Shown here: positions 34,736 through 46,029 of the stretch, piece after piece | Position numbering within the stretch: position 1 is the stretch's first letter | Layout of the letters: each line of letters opens with the position of its first letter | From: Emmonsiellopsis sp. PD_33 | Taxonomy: Eukaryota; Ascomycota; Eurotiomycetes; Onygenales; Ajellomycetaceae | DNA length: 64,000 bases | Assembly (NCBI GenBank): GCA_032988165.1 | Contig: JANTQF010000054.1 | Coordinates: 1-64,000, forward strand | Direction of reading: 5' to 3' | Translations under genes and position numbers: made by a program | Notes under the pieces: generated by a model | The model's input: the letters and a program-made list of their open reading frames with translations, nothing else | Database searches by the model: none | Told to the model about the DNA's origin: nothing

Positions 34736-36227
34736 ATGAGCCCACAAGCCCAGTCTCAGCTGAATCTTGCGAGTTTTGGTGGCTCTCCGCCGTCCCCCCA
34801 GGCCACCCGAACCCTCCGCAGGTATCAATCACACCAGTCTCTCTCCTCCCATTCTCCAACATTTGCTCCCCAGCTCCGCCAGCCCCTCCAGCGCAATGCT
34901 TTTAGCAGTCGAGATCGTCCAGATGAAAGCACCACCCGAGCACCTACGCAAGCCTCAGTAATAGTCCCTCATAGCCGAGCGAGATCCAATAGCGACGTCA
35001 CGGCCAACAGTATAGCTGCCATGCAGCTCCCGAGACGGCCAGCAGGTGGAAGGAAATCAGGTTCCATTGGCTTTACTGGGAAACGTTCTGGGTTGGATGT
35101 TCTGCTAAGGGATGGACCACCAGCGGATAATGTGGCGGTGGGATTGGAGGATCTGAGGTATCTTGTCTTGTCGACTAGAGTAGACGCGGATAGTGACGGG
35201 ATGGTATGCTGCTCTCACTCTTGCGCTTTTCTTCATATTGCGCTCAAGCTGACCCGAATTGTCTAGTCACCAAATCGAATCTACCTTTGGTTGGCGCTTC
35301 TCAACATTCCCCCACTGCCTACAGACGAATACCTTTCACTCGTTCACCGAGGCCGTTCACCAGCCTATGCCAAAATCCGCAATGATACGTTCCGCACCTT
35401 AGCTACAGATCCCCTCTTCAAGCGCCGCGTCACTGAAGCAAGTCTGATCAGACTTCTCAATGCCGTTGCTTGGAAGATACACGACTCAAAAGAAGAGATT
35501 ACAAAGCTTAGCTCTTCTTTGAAACATCCCTATCATCCCAGGAGCTTCTCCCCAGAAGCTTCGTCTTCTACGACTGACGGCTTTTCTTCAGCACATTGTA
35601 ACACTCCTTCCACCACATCACACACAACATCCGAATCCGCAATATATGTGCAAGGCATGAATGTGCTTTGCGCGCCCTTTCTCTACGCTTCTCGAAGCGA
35701 GGTAGAGGCCTTTGCCCTCTTCCACTACTTTGTCACCCGAGAATGTCCTGGCTATGTTCGGGGCACCATGGACGGGGTACATAAGGGGCTAAAGTTAGTC
35801 GACAGATGCTTGGAGGTTGTTGAGCCAAAACTTGCAAACCATCTGTTCAGCAAAGGAATGCATGCTGAGCTATATGCATTTCCCTCCGTTCTCACATTAT
35901 GTGCCTGCACCCCGCCACTCCCCGAAGTTTTGCATCTTTGGGATTTCCTTTTTGCATATGGACCACATTTAAATATCCTGTGCATTGTTGCTCAGCTGAT
36001 TAGAATGCGGGACACAATCTTAGCGAGCCCAAGGTATGTTTTCCATTCTCTGGCTCCACACCTCTATCCCTCATGAGAGCTGATTTTCTGACGTGCGATA
36101 CAGTCCAAACAAGATTCTCAGGTCCTTCCCTGCACTAGATGCAAAGGAAATAATCGCACTTACAGTTTTGATCGTACGGAAAATCCCTGACAATCTCTAC
36201 GAGGAGCTTGTCACTCACGCCCAATAA
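34736..36227 (+). CDS. bub2: Bub2/Cdc16-type TBC GTPase-activating protein
   Basis: Three exons, 34736-35203, 35267-36033 and 36104-36227, give 452 aa. A disordered Ser/Arg/Pro N-terminus of about 130 residues precedes the TBC domain. Landmarks are GLEDLRYLVLS, NRIYLWLALLNI, the Arg-finger block KIRNDTFRTL, the Gln-finger block YVQGMNVLCAPFLY, FHYFVTRECPGYVRGTMDGV and LHLWDFLFAYG, ending in VRKIPDNLYEELV. That ending, and the size after subtracting the N-terminal extension, fit Bub2/Cdc16, the GAP subunit (with Bfa1/Byr4) that inhibits Tem1/Spg1 and so restrains mitotic exit and septation. A Ser/Thr-rich insert (about 238-280) lies within the TBC domain. Key arginine and glutamine fingers are present, so it should be catalytically competent. 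Confidence 0.92.
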
Positions 36228-36703
36228 AACACTTACCCTCCAAGCAGTTTTCGGCCCCATTCTTTTTCTTTTTCTCTGCTGCCCATTTTTCTATTCTTCC
36301 GACGAGCTTTGTTGATATTTTCCTCTCTTCTTGCCATCTGGACTTGAAGATTTTTAATTATGTTTAGTTGAATGTTTCTTCCCTTCCTGCATAAGTTTTA
36401 TTGTTTCTCGGATATGATTTTGACGATTTGGTATTTGGAGCTGGACGGTTCAAAAAAGCAGGAATATTCCAAGGGGCTGAACTGAATGGACCTGTATAAT
36501 AAGTTCTATTACGCTGATGATATGATGATAACGAGATGATGGGGATATTTTTTTACATATCTGACCCGCTTCTGTCGCATGAATGATGTTCCATTCTTAT
36601 CTATGTTTCTTCATCCAATAACCATGAATCCTAACAACAAAATTAATCTCCACTTGCCAAATCAACCCTCAATTTAGAGGATCAACAACGGCCATATTCC
36701 CCA
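36228..36703. other. Convergent 3' region bub2 / SET-MYND gene
   Basis: About 480 bases, T-rich on the plus strand, holding two 3' UTRs. No gene. Confidence 0.5.
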
Positions 36704-38530
36704 TTATCCCCCATGTTCCGCCTCCCACACACACCTCTCACACCGACACGCCCCTCCCAATGCTCCCATCGCCCACTCCCTCCTCTCCTTTACACCCAGC
36801 CCCAAATCACAATAATGATTCAAAATCTCCTCGCCAGCCTTCACCCCTCCACCCCTCTCACCCCTCACCTTCCTCTTCTCCCTCTCCGCCTCCCCACCCC
36901 ACTCAACCCTCTCAGTCTCCTCTCTAACCGTAAACGTGATCTCCCCACCCCACTCCCACCGCACGTTCGGATCACACGAATGATTCGCCAGACACCAAAG
37001 CGGATGCACAGCACATACTTCCGGCCCACCATCCCACGTCGACAAGCGACCCGACGCCGTGCCGCGGAATTTAGCGTAGAGGGTGTTGAGGACCCAGGTG
37101 TCGTAGAGGTGTAGGGTGGTAAAGGGGTCTAGTCCCATTTCCTCGAGAATACGCATGGGCTGGAGGATGGAGAGGTGGAAGGAGAAGGGGAGCGTTGCGG
37201 AGCCATCGTCCAGTGACGAGTCGTCCAGAGGGTGGAAATCCCCCCAGATGTACTTCACCTCTGGCAGATCGAGAGGATGCAGCTCCTGTGTAGCCGCCAT
37301 GGCGATTGCGCGCCCGAGAAGGAGGAGATATAGATAATCTGCCTTATCCTTTGGATCGGGAATATCCTTGCCGATCGATTCGAGGCCCTCTTGTCCGCAG
37401 ACCGCGGCGTGGTAGACTTCCTGCGCTAGGTCGTGGCAAGCCTGGCTGCAGAAGATGGTGTCTAGGCAGTTTTCGCAGGCGACGGAGGGGTTTGGGGAGG
37501 AGAGTTCGGGGACGGGACCGTTGCATGCGTCGCATAGGTCGTCGTGGAGGCGGTTGGTGGCGGTTAGGAGGGAGGATTCGTGGAGGATGGTTTCGCCGGG
37601 GGCAAGGTCTTCGAGGGCGACGAGGCCAAGTTGGATGGAGGTTTCCTCGTCGTTGTTGGTTTGATTTTTTTCGCTGGATAAGTTACCATCCGCCACGCTG
37701 TGTAATGCAGGTAACGCGACGGGGCGAACTTCGCATTTCGGCGCCACTTTCTTCAGCCTGTCGTTTAACAGTTTTAAGGTGTCTGGGGCGTTACGGTCAG
37801 GCTCGTGTTTGTTCCATGGATATAGAACGCGGCGCGCAGAGCCTTGGGCTTCGAGGTCTGCTGGGTTGAATCTTGCAAGCAGTTGCTCATCGGTTTCTTC
37901 CTTGTCGCCGGATCCAAATCTCTTCTGTCGCGCGCGCTGTCGATCAACAAACGAACGTTTGATGATAGATAATTGCTCGTCTAACACCTCACGTCTCGCC
38001 TTTGCATCCATCCCGGGCAAATCCATCGCCTGCGCGCAAAAGTCATACGCATCCCTCATACACCCGCACCGCAGCAGACTCTTCACGAGCAAAACATACA
38101 CTTCGCAAATATTCTCCACATACTCCTCGTCGGACACAAGCTCAAAATCCTCCTCATCGCCATCCTCATAATCGTCGTCCTCATCATCCTCATCCTCATC
38201 TCCGTAATCCCTACTCCCGCCACCACTTGACCCAACGCTCATCGCCTCAATCCCATTCCCCAACGTCTCAAGGTCCTCCGGGGACTCCAGCCCCACCCTC
38301 TTCCTCGCCCGATACTCGCTGCAGTCCGGATCAACCACTGCCTCAAATAAAGTAAGAGCACGATATGCATCCGCTGCCGCGAGATCTGGGAATCCGAGCT
38401 CAGAATGGACCAGACCGCGGCGCAGGTGGCGCATGGGGTTATGCGGGTCTGCATGTAGTAGAGCCGTAGCATCCTCCCGCTGCATGAGTAGCGGGAGGGG
38501 GAGAGGGGAAGTAGACTTGTTTTCCGTCAT
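36704..38530 (-). CDS. SET and MYND-like domain protein with TPR-like N-terminus
   Basis: Single exon, 608 aa, starting at the Met in MTENKSTS; the frame extends a further 42 codons upstream but in low-quality sequence. Residues 10-70 form a helical TPR-like repeat (NPMRHLRRGLVHSELGFPDL). An acidic Asp/Glu insert follows (about 105-130), then a second helical segment (YVLLVKSLLRCGCM). The SET core is split, with GLVALEDLAPGETILHE at its start. A MYND-like zinc cluster (CDACNGPV, CENCLDTIFCSQACH) sits inside it. The catalytic end shows CLANHSCDPNVRW (the NHSCxPN cofactor motif), GEEILNHYCD and a post-SET CRCERC. The architecture matches SMYD-type lysine methyltransferases and fungal Set5/Set6-like proteins. 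The substrate, histone or not, is not readable. An unusual Glu/Arg/Gly-rich insert lies between NHSC and the final tyrosine. Confidence 0.9.
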   Translation of the reverse strand: MTENKSTSPLPLPLLMQREDATALLHADPHNPMRHLRRGLVHSELGFPDLAAADAYRALTLFEAVVDPDCSEYRARKRVGLESPEDLETLGNGIEAMSVGSSGGGSRDYGDEDEDDEDDDYEDGDEEDFELVSDEEYVENICEVYVLLVKSLLRCGCMRDAYDFCAQAMDLPGMDAKARREVLDEQLSIIKRSFVDRQRARQKRFGSGDKEETDEQLLARFNPADLEAQGSARRVLYPWNKHEPDRNAPDTLKLLNDRLKKVAPKCEVRPVALPALHSVADGNLSSEKNQTNNDEETSIQLGLVALEDLAPGETILHESSLLTATNRLHDDLCDACNGPVPELSSPNPSVACENCLDTIFCSQACHDLAQEVYHAAVCGQEGLESIGKDIPDPKDKADYLYLLLLGRAIAMAATQELHPLDLPEVKYIWGDFHPLDDSSLDDGSATLPFSFHLSILQPMRILEEMGLDPFTTLHLYDTWVLNTLYAKFRGTASGRLSTWDGGPEVCAVHPLWCLANHSCDPNVRWEWGGEITFTVREETERVEWGGEAEREKRKVRGERGGGVKAGEEILNHYCDLGLGVKERREWAMGALGGACRCERCVWEAEHGG

Positions 38531-39435
38531 GATCGTGTTGTTTGATCTGGGTGTTTTTGTGTAGTTGTTGCGCTTTAGTTTGGACGGACGTCCTGGGCGA
38601 GGATTCCTGCTGTCAGGAACAGGGGGGAAGATGAGGTTGAGATAAAGAATTTCCAAAGGGGCATTTTCTGCCTCTACTTTCTATTCGAGAAAGACCGAAA
38701 AAGTTTGAGAAGATTAGAAAAATCGTCTCTGGTCGAAGAAAGAAAGATCTTGGTTTTTATTTTTTCCCCCAAGGCTTGAATGATTGATGAGGGGATGGAC
38801 GTTTATCGGAGCTGTTTAATCTGCCCCTTGATTCGAGTGGGCACGATTATACCGCAGTTTCTGCGAGGGCGTTTATGCCATACGGCGACGATATTCCCGC
38901 TATCGAGATAATTAACTGATCAGGTGTAATATTCATGAAATATTAACGTTGGTTGGATTTTCATACCCCCTCTCTGCAGAAAAAATAAATTTTCCCCCAC
39001 ATCATGTGACTTCCAAACCCTAAAATGGCGGAGGGGAGAACACCCCCTATCCTCCGCAGCAAAGAACTGAAAATGCCAAATGACAGACCCAAAACCATAA
39101 GTTATTGATAAGAAATCCTCTCAATTTGTATTTAAGATCCACGATAAAAATAATGCTGACAAAGTTAAGATACAAATGGGAGGCTTGTGTAACAAAGTAG
39201 ATATAAAGTCATCATCCCCTTCTGTCCCTAGTACTCATGAAATTATTCGTCCCTATCATTAAGTTAATGGGTGACGCTAAAAGGTAATATTTCGCATTTC
39301 ATTATTTCATAGGCCTAATATTGACCAAACTGGAGGAACGTCGAATGTAAATGCGAGGACTTGAACAACAGAGGAGGCCAGGAGGTGAGATTGTGCTTTG
39401 CCCAATCACAGCATCGAAAGCTGAGGCTATGATGT
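38531..39435. other. 900-bp intergenic region between two minus-strand genes
   Basis: Promoter of the SET/MYND gene (proximal) and 3' region of the WD40 gene. No gene features. Confidence 0.5.
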
Positions 39436-42400
39436 TCACATAACCTAAAATCGGAAAGGAATAATAGGTTAGCAGCACGTAACTAGGGTTCTAAAAACGA
39501 GAGTGGGTTGACTCACCGTGCAATTCTCATCTAAGACGATAGTGCCACCTTCACCCTCCCCATTCTCCATCGCGCCTCTAATAACTTGTCTCTCTCTGAG
39601 CGTGGCTGCCAAGCGGGCTAGCATACCCCTCTATATTCCCAAGAAATAATGAGTATTAAAAACCTCAGAAACCCAAAATTCAAAGGTAGTACCGAGCTGG
39701 ACGACGGTGTTTAATATTTAAAACCATGAGGCCCATTCAGAGAATGATACTCCCGTCCTCTGCCTAGTAATGGATTGTATCGCACGTACCGTGATAAAGG
39801 CTTCGTTCATCCCTCCTTGTCGATTGATGTCATTCTGGCTCATTATCTGGTAGCTGTCCTGCATACGTTTCCGACTTCTTAGCCCAAGCTCCTGGTCGGC
39901 TTGGTTTCCTCCGAGGTGCGTTCCGGCGACTATATTCACCTGCGCATCCGGATCGGCAATATTGAGTCCAAGACGTGCATTATGTTGAGCTTGAGCGTCC
40001 GGGGAAAATATTTTGATCGTTCGATCAATTCCTGAAACGGCGAGCGTGGGTTCATAGGGGTGACCTAGTTATATATTTTTTTTTTAGTTTTTGCCCCTTT
40101 TATTCCAACACCTGAGAAACCTCACCTTGAACGACATTGACAACATCGCTATCTCCCTCCAGAATATTGACAAGATCTGAAGTCTTCCGATCCCAGATAA
40201 AAACGTGCCCCGAATCACTACCGCTCACCACATATTCGTCATCCAGCCCGAAGTAATTCACATCCTTAACAGTTTTGATATTGCAATGACCTCGATAAAC
40301 ATTCATATGAGATGAGCATGGAACATGGCTTTCAACACCCGATCGCCGATTGCCACCGCTCCGGACAAATAACCGGCCAGGATGGCCGCCGAAACCATCA
40401 CTATCGGAGTCGCTTTCGTCTTCATCGTCTTCCTCATCCCCATCCTCATCCCCAAGGGAATCGTGCCCATCATCCGAATCTTCCTCGTCGGACTCTTCCT
40501 CATTTGAGTCGGCATCTTCTTCTTCGTGACCTGGCGATTCTAAGGTATGTGTAGAATGACGCGTCCCAGAGGTGTCCCCATGTCTTCCTCTAGATCTTTC
40601 GTGATCGGCGGAAGTAATTAATCGAACCTCCGCAATCGGCTCCTCTTCCTCGTTTGGGTCAATGTCCTCTTGAAGTCTTTCCCTTTGATCATCCTCCTCA
40701 TCCTCCTCTTCTACTGTCGTCCGGATACCACCAAAAGCACGGTTAACAAACTCGAAGTTGACCCCCTCACCCACCTCCATCAGAATACCCCTGCCCACTT
40801 TTAGTCCCCAGAATATAATGGAAGCACGACGGTCGAGTGCTTGCACATTATCCGGGTTCTTGCTCTCCTCACCTCCTTTTGCAGTCGCCGCAGCAGTATC
40901 AGAAAGGTCTTCCAAGGGCTTTTGGATAACAGCGGCAAACGCGTTAACAGCAGCTGACTGCGAGTCAAATAAGACACGAGAAGTGTCATATTCGAATCTA
41001 GATGCGTCAACATTTATAATAGGCTCACTGCTTGCTAGATTTTGAAGATATGGAATTAAGATCATTTCAATGGAATCATCCTCCGCGTGTTCTGGCAAAG
41101 GAAATCTCTCACTATCATGCCGATGAGATCGATTCCACTTGAAGCCATCCAAGATTGCTTGCCGTCCACCCTCAAGCCACAGTAGAATTGCCTTCAAGAA
41201 GTCGTAGCAAAACTGGGCAGAAGGATCTATCATTCCATTTTCAGTAGGGGCGGGCACTATTTGTCTGAAAGACTCGAGCTGGCGGCTACCTGTCGGTGAT
41301 TCTGTTTGAATTTGGCCCCCAAGTGCATTGGCTAATGTTCCGGAAGCCTGTACAAACCGGCGCGAGGTTTCGCGGTTCCTTCGTAGTGCTTGCTGAAATA
41401 TAACGTCGTCATGAGACGGGTTGAGAGGGTATCTCCATGTCCTTATGACCTCATCCATTTCAGATAGGCACGTCGCAGCGTATCTCAATGCAGATGTAAA
41501 GGACTCGGTGTACGGCGTAATTTCAGTTTCAGAAGCACTCCTCACTGAGGCATCGACTGAGAACAGTAGTTTGCGGATCTCCACAAGGCTCTTGGCAATT
41601 CTCAAGCTTAACTTTTGGGCGTCATTAAGTACCGACTCCCGCGCTCTTTCTATCAGTTCAGATGGCGCATCAGGTATACCACCCGGGAGGGAATCAAGCG
41701 GGATATCTTCGGAGCGACCATTTCCATACCGAACTCTAAACGACATGTCTTCAGGGTCTTGGCTCCCTTGAGATCTCCGGCGTGATTGGTGCCTACTAGC
41801 CCTAGAAAGCGAGGAATTTGTCTTTTCCCGCTTCCGCTTCCGGGTTTTAGAATTCTTGGTCTTATTAGTATTGGAGTCTTCTTGGACAGTTGGCTCCGCT
41901 GTTTCTTTGACATCTTTGGCATCGGGACTGCGAATAATATCGAAGCTATAGATGTGATCCCCAGACCAGCTGACAACCATCTCGTTAGGGCGGGCATCGC
42001 TAATCTTGCATGCCGTTATGTGACCATTATCTCTGGCTCTAACTTTCTTCTGGCCATTTGGCGCGAATCGGCGAACACATCTGGTTGCCTGGCCCATCGC
42101 ATCTTCATCGCTAGCACTCCAGGAACCGGGGGAAGCACTTCCCATTTGACCACGTTCAGCAAGGAAATCGCGACCTAGCATTCGCCTATCGTGGAGAAAG
42201 CAATGCAAATGGGCTCCCCCAAGTGCAATGTACTGAGGCTGGCTCGAGGCGCAAGATATACTATTTAGATCAATGTGGAATCGCTTGTAAGATATTAGCG
42301 GAGGAGGAACATTGGAGTCATCATGGTTAAGACCCGGTCTATAAGCCATGAAACCTTGGCCACCACGTGGCGATGGATATGCAGAGGAAGGCTGGCGCAG

Positions 42401-43547
42401 ATCCCACTGCCGGACCTCCCCATCCTCGGAGCACGTGAGGAACAGGTATGGGGAAGATTCGGTCACGATGCGCTTCACCCGGTCGGCATGCGATCTATAG
42501 ACGCGCGCGTTCGTGTTCGCCTCCGTCAGGTACCACATACCATTGAAAAAGTTATTAAACCGCCGGCTCCTAGCTGATGTGGCGAATTCCGATGCTGCTG
42601 CCCCCGACGCAGTTCGCCCCGAGTATTCGATATCGAAAACACGGACCTCGGAATCCCCTGCGCACGATACAAGAGTCCGGTCATTCGAGTGTGGCATAAA
42701 TTTAACGGAGAATATATTCGCAGAATGGCCGGTTTGGATCGTCGTATTTAGGAAGAAAGGAGAATTGGATGACTCTGGCTGATACGAGTAGATATTGAGA
42801 TGTTGATCATCGGAGCCCGAGGCCAAAAGCTTTCCGGAACTCGACCAACTATAGACCCAAAGTCAGTTAGTATGCCGCGCAAAATATCGATTTCCTGCCC
42901 ACGCCCCAATTCACAAGTTTCCGGGTATCCCCAGATAGGTAGCGCATGGGGCTCAGAAAGCGTACCTTAAGGCATTAACACAACCCGTATGACCACCAAG
43001 TTCATTGACAATATCCATATCATCGACCCATGTCCTATCTCCGTAAATCCCTGAAATACTGGAGTAGGAAGTGTTGTCTCCCAGCTCCCGCCTTAGTAGG
43101 CGTTTGTGCAATTCCGGCTTCATCGTCAAGAACAAGGCAACGTGATCTTCCAAGCTAGCTAGGCGTGTAGTGTTGTACGGTAGAGCATTATCAAACAAGA
43201 TGCTTATACAGCCTAAGTATCAATCGGCGGTGGATATCGCGTTGACGTTCGGGGTTGTTTGGGTCGATACTAGTACTGACGAAGGAGAGCTCGGGTGCCG
43301 ATGCAGTTTCTCGGTAAGGTTTTCGAAAAAGATCCCTTGGAAGAAAGGCAGGCTTCAAATCTTCAACTTGTGAACGTTGGAGTTGGGTTAAACCGGATGT
43401 CCAGCCGCAGAATCGCCGGGCTGGGGAGCGCGGAGAGCTACTATCGGTCGACTGGGGAATTTCCACTGGAAGTTTGATAGGTAGAGACTTGTATGATTAC
43501 ACAGTCTGTTAAACACGTAAAGACCTCAAAGAATAATTGTTTGTCAT
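39436..43547 (-). CDS. WD40 CUL4-DDB1 receptor-like protein (WDTC1/DCAF6 type)
   Basis: Minus strand. Well-supported exons: 43154-42966, 42848-40126, 40064-39790, 39630-39517 and a last exon of 9 bases at 39444-39436 (Val-Met-stop). Upstream coding lies at about 43465-43210, and a tentative first exon at 43547-43517 uses a weak GTGTTT donor, so the N-terminus is unresolved. The model is about 1,198 aa. WD repeats surround a long helical middle region: GHTGCVNALRWSSSGKLLAS, GHSANIFSVKF, then HADRVKRIVT...EDGEVRQWDLR, and C-terminal repeats DEYVVSGSDSGHVFIWDRK and HPYEPTLAVSGIDRTIKIF. The QWDLR ending repeat 3 is a WDxR motif, by which CUL4-DDB1 ubiquitin-ligase receptors contact DDB1. Overall layout resembles WDTC1/DCAF6. 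Acidic Asp/Glu tracts precede the final repeats. Substrate unknown. Confidence 0.88.
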
Positions 43548-43931
43548 CAGTAAGCGGCTGGGACTGTGCTCTTCAGACCAAGGTGCTGGATCTCTATCTG
43601 TGTTGGATGTTGACTCTTGTTCACCCCACGAGGAGGCTCGAGCGACAAGACCCTATATCACGTGATATTTGGGATGATGTCATCAACCCCGGATTCATGT
43701 GATATCAAACTCTATTTCGCAACAAATTGGTTTTTGTTAGGGAATTTTAATTGCATGTTAGGACCTAGCTAAAACATTTATAACACATCTATGAAGAATG
43801 TAAGACGGGTAGACAATCGGTATAACGAGGTGCAGTTAAGTCGCCATCACGTCAGGAAAATCATGGGGAAGAACGGGATATGTGCACTATATACTAGCTC
43901 AAGCGTAGTAGAAATTCTACATATCTCCTGC
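43548..43931. other. Intergenic region
   Basis: About 380 bases between two minus-strand genes: promoter of the WD40 gene and 3' end of the coiled-coil gene. No gene. Confidence 0.5.
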
Positions 43932-46029
43932 TCAATTATTTTCCTGGTCTGCACTACCAGCATGACCCTCCTTTATTGTATCGTCTGGTTCTCTCATCCT
44001 AGGAGTTTGAGGTTCTGTAAACTGCGGCAGCAACCTGACAGGCTCAGTTTTCGCTCCAAATCGGTTCGAAAATAACGTAAATTGTTGCACAGCACTACCC
44101 AGCCGCTCAGCTTCGTCCTTAAATTCAGTCAACGCCGTCTCCATATCCCGACATCGAGCTCGAAGCCTCATTACCTCCGACCTGAGAATTTCTAGCGACG
44201 TTGAAGATAAAATGTCGGTATCCGTGGGCCAAGAATCTCCTGATCTCTCATACTCCATACTGACTGGTGATTCCAAAGCCCTCGTAGGAATTGTTGCTTC
44301 CAGTTCCTTGATCCGTTCCTGAAGTTGTCGTTTTTCATTCTCCCATCCCTCCTTCTCTGCCTTCCATCGTTTCATATCTGCAGCGCCTTGAGCTTGTAAT
44401 CGTGAGGACATAGCCATAATCTGCATATACTGGGCACCACTGGCCACTGACTGCTGATGCGACTCTTCCTTTCCCTTGATCAAATCCTCGGCTTGGGATT
44501 CCAGAGATTCAATTTGTGACTCAAGCCGTTGCTTGTCTTCGGCTAAGGACTCGATCTCGTGGTCTGACACTTTGGTTTTCTTTTCTAATGTGGCATAGCG
44601 AGATTGTTGCCTAGAAAACGCTGCGAGGAGTCTGTCGTGCTCGCCTTGTAGTGTTGTGAGGGCAAGCGTCTTGGTGCTAATTTGATGTTGAAGGTCCTGT
44701 AGGTGGGACGTTTGTGCTGCGGCCATGTCTGAACTGGGAGACTGGGATTGTGGAGGAAATTTTGCAATCGCCGAAGTTCGCTGTGAGGTAGAGGGCGATG
44801 GTAGGATGCGGCCCTGCGGCATAGGACACCCAGTTTGTGGCTGAGGGAGTGGTGCAGGAGAGGGTAATGGAGGATGGGAAATATGGAAACTCCAGTAAGA
44901 TTGCGGTTCAGGTGCGTATGGCCAATTTTGCCTATCGTTAGCTGTAGATGACATCGACCTGGTGAAGCCTGAAGCTCGTCCGCTCGAAAATGGACGCGTT
45001 ACCCCAGCAGGGCTTTGAGGTTCTCGACGCTCTGTTGCGGTTACCATGGTCCTCATTCGTAATGAATTAGGCGAAGTAGGTTCCGACGTTGTTTGGTTAC
45101 GATGCGGAGATGAATCGCTGTGTCTGTCGGCCATTCGAGCTGCGGATACGCGTAGGTGATCCGTAGCTACCAAATCCTTTATAAAGCTCACTCCAGACAA
45201 GATAGCAGAAATAGTCAAAATAAGGGAACACTCAACATCGCCTTCCGCTTGGCTATTCGAATCGGCTGACTCTTCATTTCCCTAAGCCAAGAGTTAGATA
45301 TAAATACGTAAGAAAACCCAGGTACGCATGGTATTACATCTTGCCTCGTAAATTTGCGAATTGCAGCGCTCAGTTCAAGTGCTCCGGATAAAGCCTGTCG
45401 GGCCAAGGGGCTAACGCGGGCGCATCGTGCGCAGCGGGATTCATCAGCTGCCTTTGAGTGGCTATTATGTATCTGAGACAGTGATTCTTCTTGTTGTTTG
45501 CGCCGGTCTTGGTCCTATTTGTAAAGAAAGTATGAACGATTAGTGACACGAACAAATATAAGATTTAAACGGTTAGCTAATCAGGCGAGTACGCAGCTCA
45601 ACGGGAACATACGGGATACGGCCCCAGCGAAACAATTTGATCTCGGGCAGTGGATTCTACGGGTCCCTGGCCTTCGTCATAGGTGAGGCGAGGCCGCTTC
45701 GACGTTGAGATTGACTCCCTCGATTGCTCGCTTCCGTCGATTCCGCGAGATTGATGCAGCAATGGGGATGGAAAGGCCCCTTGTTCATTATCAAAAACAC
45801 TCAATAATGGCGGTAGACTAAGACCATCTAGGGGTTTGGTGGAGGATGATGGCGCGTACGAAGGTGCAGAGAACTGTACCCAGCTGGGACCACCAGCTTG
45901 GCCTGTGGAATTCCCCGCAGCTTTAGTATTGTGTCGCCAGATTCGGCTCTCCAAGTCGTTATTAGTATTCATATCTTGCGGATGCCCGCGAATGCGATAT
46001 GCCTCGCCACTTTCAAAAACGAGCGCCAT
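43932..46029 (-). CDS. Coiled-coil protein with disordered N-terminus, unknown function
   Basis: Three exons, 46029-45613, 45514-45338 and 45281-43932, join in frame to 647 aa. Residues about 1-140 are disordered with a short basic KRPRLTYDEG element that could be a nuclear localisation signal. Exon 2 encodes a cysteine pair in a helical segment (SRCARCARVSPLARQALSGA). The central region (about 225-380) is Ser/Pro-rich and the C-terminal half (about 380-600) a long coiled coil (heptad-like LQHQISTKTLALTTLQGEHDR onward, with ESLAEDKQRLESQIESLESQ). I do not recognise the family. A transcription-associated or structural scaffold role is possible; nothing in the sequence decides it. Confidence 0.85.
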
